The position numbers were made by a program, and so were the translations under genes. A stretch of DNA of 11,611 bases from an uncultured Opitutia bacterium (GTDB lineage: Bacteria; Verrucomicrobiota; Verrucomicrobiia; Opitutales; UBA953), in contig CAIMFE010000103.1 in the NCBI GenBank assembly GCA_903840235.1, forward strand, positions 1 to 11,611, written 5' to 3'. The notes beneath the pieces are model-generated. The model saw only the letters and a program-made list of their open reading frames with translations, had not been told where the DNA came from and did not search any database. Shown here one piece after another: positions 6,407-11,611 of the stretch (position 1 is its first letter; every line of letters starts with the position of its first letter).

Positions 6407-7216
6407 TTAGTCGACGCACTGCGGCCAAAGACTACGGAAAGACATTTGCGCTTCTTTGTCGGGTATTTCTGGCCGCTCGGGGTCAGTCAGAAACTTCAAT
6501 GGAAATGCGGGTTTAATGGATAAAATCGTGATGACTTGATCTTTAATTTCAAACACCGCGTACCAGGCGCCACAGCCGATATCAAAAAGATTTCCGTGAC
6601 GGCTACGAATGCGACGCGTGCGATGTGGAGAGGGATCGTGCGAAAGAATTTCTTGGAGTCGTTCGGTAAAATCTATGTCCCAAGTTTTTCGTAACCACGT
6701 AAGATGTTCCTCCGCGAGAGCACTATAAATGATTTGATATACGGGAGGAGAACTTTGTGCGTTGTCGATTTCTTGGAGCCAGCCCGCTTTGGAGTCGGGA
6801 AACGAATCGTAGGCCGGGATGTACGGTTTAATATCAAAAATAGGAGTGCCTTCGACTAAGTCACACGGCCCGAGAATCAGTTGATTTTTTTTGATACCGA
6901 TGAGTTGAACCGGGGTGATGCCGAGTGGATTGGGGCGGTGAGGGGAGCGCGTGGAAAAAACGCCGCGACGTTTGGCCGGTCCGCGCGGTGGGAGGACTTG
7001 GGGGCGCCAATCTTTATTACGATGGAACCACCAAATCAGCCAAATGCGGTCAAAGCCTTCGAGGTCGAGTAATGCCTTCTGATATTTGTCACCCTTGATC
7101 AGTTCTAAAATATTTGTCTCCGGTTGTGATTCGTCGGGTTGATGTCGGGCATTAAATTTGAGCGATTTACCGTTACGGATAAAGCCGATGGGTTGGATGG
7201 TCAGTTCGTCGCTCAC
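6407..7216 (-). CDS. trmO: tRNA (adenine37-N6)-methyltransferase TrmO (TsaA/UPF0066 family)
   Basis: In the characterised family member, TrmO uses S-adenosylmethionine to methylate t6A at position 37 of threonine tRNA, giving m6t6A next to the anticodon. The 269-residue product starts with the family pattern IQPIGFIRN. It has FDRIWLIWWFH at 55-65, the signature RRGVFSTRSPHRPNPLG at 83-99, and LVEGTPIFDIKPYIPAYD at 120-137. The C-terminal half holds DPSPHRTRR (194-202), comparable to the family's DPRPxYR element. It is slightly longer than E. coli TrmO (about 235). The start is GTG at 7216; an in-frame TAA at 7225-7223 excludes an earlier start. No Shine-Dalgarno is present. It converges on the permease with a four-base gap and is divergent from trhO. 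Confidence 0.94.
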   Translation of the reverse strand: MSDELTIQPIGFIRNGKSLKFNARHQPDESQPETNILELIKGDKYQKALLDLEGFDRIWLIWWFHRNKDWRPQVLPPRGPAKRRGVFSTRSPHRPNPLGITPVQLIGIKKNQLILGPCDLVEGTPIFDIKPYIPAYDSFPDSKAGWLQEIDNAQSSPPVYQIIYSALAEEHLTWLRKTWDIDFTERLQEILSHDPSPHRTRRIRSRHGNLFDIGCGAWYAVFEIKDQVITILSIKPAFPLKFLTDPERPEIPDKEAQMSFRSLWPQCVD

Positions 7217-7222
7217 GTGTTT

Positions 7223-7252
7223 TTATTAACACTAGCTATGGTTAACTGACAA
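7223..7252 (-). promoter_or_regulatory. Candidate trmO promoter
   Basis: On the minus strand TTGTCA (7252-7247, five of six matches to the -35 consensus) lies 17-18 bp from TTAATA/TAATAA (7229-7223), a weak -10. Transcription would then begin at about 7216-7217, on or just before the trmO GTG, implying a leaderless message. The -10 is poor, so this is tentative. Confidence 0.3.
7226..7245. promoter_or_regulatory. Imperfect 20-bp palindrome between trmO and trhO (possible operator)
   Basis: TTAACACTAGCTATGGTTAA is symmetric at 8 of 10 base pairs, with TTAAC/GTTAA ends and a TAGCTA centre. It lies over the spacer of the candidate trmO promoter and upstream of the trhO promoter, where a bound regulator could affect both divergent genes. 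No regulator gene is adjacent. Confidence 0.35.
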
Positions 7253-7276
7253 GAGGCGTTTGCTAGTTTCATCGGC

Positions 7277-7305
7277 TTGCCTAAAATTCAATTCCTCTGT
7301 ATAGT
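7277..7305 (+). promoter_or_regulatory. trhO promoter, sigma-70 type
   Basis: TTGCCT (7277-7282) and TATAGT (7300-7305) are separated by exactly 17 bp and match the -35 and -10 consensus at four and five of six positions. The expected start of transcription is about 7311-7313, only a few bases before the TTG start codon at 7315. This is the best promoter candidate in the window. Confidence 0.6.
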
Positions 7306-7314
7306 CAGCGCATA

Positions 7315-8178
7315 TTGAGTAAAATCATCAATCTTTCTTGTTATAAGTTTGCGCCGCTCGACGAGTTGGAGGGTCGCAAAGCGCAATTGCTTGCCCTGTG
7401 TTTAGAGCAGAAAGTTAAGGGGACTATTTTATTAGCGCCCGAAGGAATTAATTTTTTTATCGCGGGAACGACAGAGCAATTAGACCAAGTTCTAAAGGCA
7501 CTTCGTGGCATTCCTGGTTTGGCGGATATTCAGCCCAAGGAAAGTCCGAGTGGCGAACAGCCGTTTAAGCGTATGTTGGTGAAGATCAAAAAAGAGATTA
7601 TCGCTTTCGGGATTGAGGGTGTTAACCCAGCGCTGAAGCCGGCACCGAAGATTACCGCTCAGGAGTTGAAAAAGATGTTGGATGAAGGACGTCCGATTAC
7701 TTTATTAGACACACGTAATGATTATGAAGTGCGAATGGGTACGTTTAAAGGTGCGGTGCCTGCGGGGGTGATGACTTTTCGAGAATTTCCTAACGCGGTA
7801 AAAAAACTTCCCGAAGAATTAAAGAGTCAGCCCGTAGTGATGTTTTGCACCGGAGGAATTCGCTGTGAAAAAGCGGGACCGTTCATGGAGATGGAAGGGT
7901 ACACCAATATCATGCAGCTCGACGGAGGTATTTTGAAATATTTCGAAGAAGTCGGCGGAAAGCATTACGACGGTGAGTGTTTTGTTTTTGATGAGAGAGT
8001 AGGGGTGGGGCCTGATCTTCAGGAGACGCCTTCGATTCTCTGTTTTAATTGTCAGATGCCCCTATCATTAGCGGATCAACAGCACCCAGATTACGTGTTG
8101 GAAAAGTCCTGTCCCTATTGCATTCACGGCAAGTCCCAGGGCCGTCCGATTGCTCCCCAGTTGGATAATCGAGGCTAG
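7315..8178 (+). CDS. trhO: tRNA uridine(34) hydroxylase TrhO (rhodanese-related, YceA/UPF0176)
   Basis: In E. coli TrhO hydroxylates U34 of several tRNAs to ho5U, the precursor of cmo5U-type wobble bases. The 287-residue product has the family N-terminal domain (about 1-100, with GTILLAPEGINFFIAG at 36-51). A rhodanese domain follows (about 112-212: LLDTRNDYEVRMGTFKGA), with the active-site loop FCTGGIRCEKA carrying Cys178 and the second conserved Cys184. The C-terminal region has two Cys pairs, CFNC (243-246) and CPYC (266-269), consistent with metal binding. The start is TTG at 7315; an in-frame TAA at 7282-7284 and the lack of any ATG before conserved sequence make it the best choice. It is divergent from trmO, so two anticodon-loop modification genes share one regulatory region. 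Confidence 0.95.
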   Translation: MSKIINLSCYKFAPLDELEGRKAQLLALCLEQKVKGTILLAPEGINFFIAGTTEQLDQVLKALRGIPGLADIQPKESPSGEQPFKRMLVKIKKEIIAFGIEGVNPALKPAPKITAQELKKMLDEGRPITLLDTRNDYEVRMGTFKGAVPAGVMTFREFPNAVKKLPEELKSQPVVMFCTGGIRCEKAGPFMEMEGYTNIMQLDGGILKYFEEVGGKHYDGECFVFDERVGVGPDLQETPSILCFNCQMPLSLADQQHPDYVLEKSCPYCIHGKSQGRPIAPQLDNRG

Positions 8179-8199
8179 TTTTTCAAGTTTCCTCGTTTT
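8170..8199 (+). terminator. Weak candidate terminator at the end of trhO
   Basis: CGAGG (8170-8174, overlapping the last codons and stop) can pair with CCTCG (8191-8195), followed by TTTT. The stem is only five base pairs with a 16-base loop, so intrinsic termination is doubtful. The rest of the 108-bp gap to the protease is A/T-rich. A TTGTCA at 8222-8227 has no convincing -10 partner. Confidence 0.2.
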
Positions 8200-8286
8200 A
8201 ACGAAGATTGGGGTCACGACCTTGTCACAAACTATTTAGGATGTAGGGTTGAAATTTTGAAAAAACTAGGGTTTTCTACTTAGGTA

Positions 8287-10476
8287 ATGAAGCCCCTTAA
8301 GTCTCTGTTTTTAACCCTTTTCCTTCTGGCATCTGTTTTGTCTGCGAATGCAGTGAGCAATGCCACGAGCAAGCAAGCGTCCACCGCAACGGATGCCGAT
8401 ATTACTAAGGCAGCGAAGTTGGCTGGTATTGATATCGCTAAGCTTAAACTCGTTTCAAAACGAGATAAGGAATTGCGTATTGGTAAAAAGACCGGTGGTG
8501 CATTCTACGCATGCCATCGTACTGCGTCGAAAGTTGCGAATCCTTCCGACCCTGAATCATTCACGGCGGCGACACTTTTTCCTTTCACTAAAACTTTCCT
8601 TCTGCACTCACGTCCTGGTGCAGCCAAGGTTATCTATTTAGATTTTAACGGACACGTCATCAAAGGAGCGCTTTGGAATACTGATATGATTGCTCCGTCG
8701 ATTGTTAGTCCCGCCTTTGATCTCGATGGTAAGCCTACCACTTTTAATTACGCAGAGCACGCGATGATCCAGAAAATCTGGAAAGAGATTTCTGACGCCT
8801 TTGCAGCTTTTGACGTGGATGTGACGACACAAGACCCTGGTGTTGAAAACATCCGTAAAACCGCGGTAGGTGACACTAATTTCGGCTCTCGTGTTTGTTT
8901 CGGTGGTAAGAGTTCTTACCTTCCTAATTTACTTCAACCTGGCGATGACCCCGATGGTATTCTCGGTATTACCATGTTAAATAGCTTCAACTACCAAGTT
9001 TCAACTGTTGCTTATGCCAATGATTGCCCGGTGCTTATTTTCTCAGATTCACTTTATCAAAAAGGCAGTGCGAAAGATGTTGCCGACACTGCGGTGCATG
9101 AACTGGGTCACGCCTTTAATTTAAATCACTCAGCCACTGATGATGGTACGGACCAAGTGGAGTACTACGCGGGTCACAATGATTGGGCGCCTTACATGGG
9201 TGATACCATGGGTAAGAGCGTAGCACAATGGACCAATGGTGATTATGATGCGAACGCCACCAATACCGAAGATAACTTATTGGAAATCTCGAAATCAATT
9301 CCTTACAAACTCCCTGACGATCATGGCAATACGACTGGACTAGCCACGACGCTGCCTACCACTAAGGTTAAATCTACAGAAAGAAGCGTGGTGCCTGTTT
9401 ACTTATACAATTCGAGCGCGACCGGATTGATTCATGATCGTGCCGACAAAGATGTTTTCAAAATCGAAGTCGGTGAAGGTGAGTTTTATGCCGAAGCCAT
9501 TGCCGCAGATCCTCAAGCTAATCTGAATATTGGCCTCCGCTTATTAGATTCCGCGGGCGATGAAGTATTGGATGATTACGGCTACTCTTATTTCTCAGAA
9601 GATGGTATGAATGGTTATCTCTATAATGTATCACTTCCCGCCGGTACCTATTACATCGAAGTGGACGGTGTTGGCGCCTACTGGGACGAAAACTCGGCTA
9701 GTTTCTTTAATGAATACATTGATCCGGTTACTCCTGCGAACAACATTCCTGCCGATTGTTCTTACGATTCCTTCACGGGTACAATCACCAATAATCAATA
9801 CCAGGCCTTCACTGATTATGCGTCGATTGGTCGTTACACATTAAAGACGAGCAGCAAAGGTACTCCCAATAATCTGCCTCCCGTAGCAAGCACGACGGGT
9901 ACAACCCAACAGGGTGGTATGGCTCCTTCCACCGTTAAATTCGTAGGCTCTAGTTCTTACGACACTGATGGCGTTATTACCAACTACCTATGGGATTTTG
10001 GTGACGGTACTAATTCTACCTTAGCAAATCCAACTCACGTATACGCCACGGCTGGTAATTACACCGCGACGCTTCTGGTTACTGATAACTCCAATGGTAC
10101 AGGTTCTGCGACCACTGCTCCAATCAAAGTCAAAGCGGTAGATAATGTTACTAAGTCAGTTAACGTTTTATCCGTTTCTGTAACTTGGGTTAAGAGCACA
10201 TACACTACGGGGTATTTCTTAGCCACGATTAAAGTCGGCGATGTCAACGAGAAGCCAATATCCAACGTCGTCGTTAGCGTAACTAGCTCCGGTCTAACTT
10301 CTGGTTCGACCACCGCCACCACGAATGCACAGGGTATTGTGACGATTAAATCTCCAATATTATCATCCAGTGCAACGGGCACAGAAACATTCACCGTTAC
10401 CAACCTGTCATTAAATGGCTATCAACTATACAATGCGGGCAACGATACAGTTTCGTCCGGTAGCCTGACTCGATAA
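8287..10476 (+). CDS. Secreted metzincin-like zinc metalloprotease with PPC and PKD domains
   Basis: A 729-residue exported protein, presumably an extracellular endopeptidase. The signal peptide covers 1-22, with probable cleavage after SANA. A propeptide-like stretch precedes the catalytic domain, which starts near YLDFNGH (117-123). The zinc motif HELGHAFNLNH is at 271-281, the extended HExxHxxG/NxxH pattern, with His271, His275 and His281 as ligands and Glu272 as the catalytic base. Met304 or Met308 in WAPYMGDTMG is the likely Met-turn. A pre-peptidase C-terminal domain follows (about 385-465: DKDVFKIEVGEGEFYAEA, LPAGTYYIEVDG). Next is a PKD domain (about 530-616: YLWDFGDGT, HVYATAGNYTATLLVTD). 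The last 110 residues look like an Ig/Big-type beta domain. No PEP-CTERM or type IX sorting signal is evident. The ATG has at most a weak AGG upstream. Substrate is unknown. Confidence 0.92.
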   Translation: MKPLKSLFLTLFLLASVLSANAVSNATSKQASTATDADITKAAKLAGIDIAKLKLVSKRDKELRIGKKTGGAFYACHRTASKVANPSDPESFTAATLFPFTKTFLLHSRPGAAKVIYLDFNGHVIKGALWNTDMIAPSIVSPAFDLDGKPTTFNYAEHAMIQKIWKEISDAFAAFDVDVTTQDPGVENIRKTAVGDTNFGSRVCFGGKSSYLPNLLQPGDDPDGILGITMLNSFNYQVSTVAYANDCPVLIFSDSLYQKGSAKDVADTAVHELGHAFNLNHSATDDGTDQVEYYAGHNDWAPYMGDTMGKSVAQWTNGDYDANATNTEDNLLEISKSIPYKLPDDHGNTTGLATTLPTTKVKSTERSVVPVYLYNSSATGLIHDRADKDVFKIEVGEGEFYAEAIAADPQANLNIGLRLLDSAGDEVLDDYGYSYFSEDGMNGYLYNVSLPAGTYYIEVDGVGAYWDENSASFFNEYIDPVTPANNIPADCSYDSFTGTITNNQYQAFTDYASIGRYTLKTSSKGTPNNLPPVASTTGTTQQGGMAPSTVKFVGSSSYDTDGVITNYLWDFGDGTNSTLANPTHVYATAGNYTATLLVTDNSNGTGSATTAPIKVKAVDNVTKSVNVLSVSVTWVKSTYTTGYFLATIKVGDVNEKPISNVVVSVTSSGLTSGSTTATTNAQGIVTIKSPILSSSATGTETFTVTNLSLNGYQLYNAGNDTVSSGSLTR

Positions 10477-10494
10477 GTTCTTATTCAGGTAAAT

Positions 10495-10532
10495 AAAAAA
10501 GCCCTCAGGAGGAAAACTCCCGAGGGCTTTTT
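10495..10532. terminator. Strong bidirectional Rho-independent terminator
   Basis: AGCCCTCAGGAG (10500-10511) pairs with CTCCCGAGGGCT (10517-10528) through one A-C mismatch around a GAAAA loop. An A-run (10495-10500) precedes it and a T-run (10528-10532) follows, so it should work on both strands. It lies between the convergent protease and sulfatase genes, 19 bp after one stop and 17 bp after the other, and should terminate both. Confidence 0.93.
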
Positions 10533-10548
10533 GTTGTCCTAAAGTTTC

Positions 10549-11611
10549 TTACTTAACCTTAGTAGCCTTCTCGGCCTTCTTAGCTTTCTTGGCTTCCTTG
10601 TCGCCACCACGACCGCTTCCGGTGGAGGTGAATCCGCCCGCAGGGTTGAGTTCGCTTAAGACCTTGGAGAGGCGTTCACGAGCAGCAATCGCGGCAGGAT
10701 CTTTAGAGTCGGCCGGCACAAGGGTTTCAGTGAAGGGTGCATCTTTCATGTCGAAGAGCTCGCCTTTCTCATTGAGCTTCCAGCCAGTTTCACGTGCGTA
10801 CCAAGCGTTGCCGAGTTCGATGAAGATGGAGGCACGGTGAGGGGTGGTATCGCCTTTGATTTGTGATACGAGGCTCTTGCCGTCCATCACACGCTTCTCG
10901 GGTAAGGGTGCGCCAGTGATTTCGCAGAGGGTAGGGAGAATGTCGCTGGAATCGGCAACGTTGGTATTTAATTTATCTGCGGGGGTAACTCCAGGCCAGT
11001 TGAAGATGAAAGGAACCAGCGCACCGCCTTCAAACATGGTACCTTTAGAACCAAGCAGACGCTTGCCATTGATGGTTGCGCGATCGGACTGAGCTTTCGC
11101 GGTTCCGTTATCGCCCATGAATACGATGATGGTGTTTTCGCGCAGTTTAAGTCTTTCGAGTTCTGCAACTAAGTTACCCACGAGCTTATCCATGTAGACG
11201 ATGTTATCGTTATAGGTAATCGCCATGCGTTTAGCTGCATCGGCATCTTCAGGTAATGCTTTGCTATCAGGCGTAGGCAAAATCTGTGCGTGTACATGAG
11301 AGAGGGAGTAGTAGAGGAAGAAGGGCTTATCTTTGTTGGTTTTAATGAACTCGAAAGCGTTCTTCTCCATGATGTCGGGCATGTACTCATTATTAGCAAG
11401 TTTGAGGTCCTTTTCGTTGATATTGTAAGGACCTGGTTTTGCGCGAACGCCACCTTCCGCTCCTTTTTCACCTTCGAGTTTAGAAGTCTTAATTAACTCC
11501 GCACATTTTTCGACGTTCCAAAAAATGCCACTCGCTTTGAAGCTGAGTACATAATCAAAGCCCCACTGCTTCGCATCGCCGCAAGGAAGAATTTGTCCCC
11601 ACTTGCCGATC
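10549..11611 (-). CDS. Family S1 (formylglycine-dependent) sulfatase, C-terminal part
   Basis: Arylsulfatase-like hydrolase removing sulfate esters, probably from sulfated polysaccharides. The N-terminal part, including the signal peptide and the C/S-x-P/A-x-R site that matures to formylglycine, lies beyond the right edge; 353 codons are visible from 11610. Family landmarks seen: GKWGQ at visible residues 2-6 (the second sulfatase signature, normally GKWHLG), FFLYYSLSHVHA with the active-site-type histidines, IIVFMGDNG with the metal-binding Asp-Asn pair, and the Lys in GSKGTMFEGG before the C-terminal subdomain. The sequence is continuous in frame, and an internal ATG at 11382 is not the start. 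It ends in a Lys/Ala-rich tail (GDKEAKKAKKAEKATKVK). It shares the terminator with the convergent protease. Substrate class cannot be told without the N-terminal half. Confidence 0.93.
   Translation of the reverse strand, partial: IGKWGQILPCGDAKQWGFDYVLSFKASGIFWNVEKCAELIKTSKLEGEKGAEGGVRAKPGPYNINEKDLKLANNEYMPDIMEKNAFEFIKTNKDKPFFLYYSLSHVHAQILPTPDSKALPEDADAAKRMAITYNDNIVYMDKLVGNLVAELERLKLRENTIIVFMGDNGTAKAQSDRATINGKRLLGSKGTMFEGGALVPFIFNWPGVTPADKLNTNVADSSDILPTLCEITGAPLPEKRVMDGKSLVSQIKGDTTPHRASIFIELGNAWYARETGWKLNEKGELFDMKDAPFTETLVPADSKDPAAIAARERLSKVLSELNPAGGFTSTGSGRGGDKEAKKAKKAEKATKVK

Noticed and set aside
8191..8206. Small hairpin TCGTT/AACGA after trhO as a terminator or operator
   Set aside because: Only five pairs with a two-base loop and no U-run directly after; likely chance.
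8222..8249. TTGTCA with TAGGGT at 16 bp as the protease promoter
   Set aside because: The -10 matches only three of six positions; not strong enough to list as a feature.
10059..10403. 114-residue open frame on the minus strand inside the protease C-terminal region
   Set aside because: Its valine/threonine-rich sequence is the antisense reading of Thr/Val-rich codons in the protease.

Overview
The window reads as an ordinary chromosomal region of a Gram-negative heterotroph, most likely in the Verrucomicrobiota (Opitutae-like). This placement is inferred from protein character: an RpoD with a long Ala/Lys/Pro-rich N-terminal tail, a family S1 sulfatase, and a secreted metzincin-like protease with PPC and PKD domains of a type I associate with Planctomycetota/Verrucomicrobiota. 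No rRNA, tRNA, CRISPR array or mobile element was seen.

Layout. Positions 1-5545 carry a minus-strand block transcribed dnaG -> rpoD -> small lipoprotein -> ychF, with ychF running off the left edge. It resembles the classical macromolecular-synthesis operon (rpsU-dnaG-rpoD), but rpsU is not next to dnaG. A divergent plus-strand ABC permease (5650-6402) lies there instead. The permease converges on trmO (6407-7216, minus), which is divergent from trhO (7315-8178, plus). These two encode tRNA-modification enzymes acting at anticodon-loop positions 37 and 34. A large secreted metalloprotease (8287-10476, plus) then converges, across a strong bidirectional terminator (10495-10532), on a sulfatase (10549-11611, minus) that is cut by the right edge.

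How the genes work together. The left half is housekeeping: replication priming, the main sigma factor and a ribosome-associated ATPase. The middle is tRNA modification. The right half is extracellular polymer breakdown. Initiation is unusual throughout: five of the eight visible starts are GTG or TTG, and none has a clear Shine-Dalgarno sequence. The trhO promoter sits so close to its TTG that the mRNA may be nearly leaderless.

Most interesting points. (1) DnaG has lost three of the four canonical zinc ligands. (2) The dnaG linker contains a nine-G run inside a perfect 9-bp inverted repeat; slippage there would remove the helicase-binding domain, which recalls the dnaX two-product scheme. 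(3) RpoD has a histone-H1-like N-terminal tail. (4) trmO and trhO are paired divergently around a possible operator palindrome. I see no clearly new multi-gene system.
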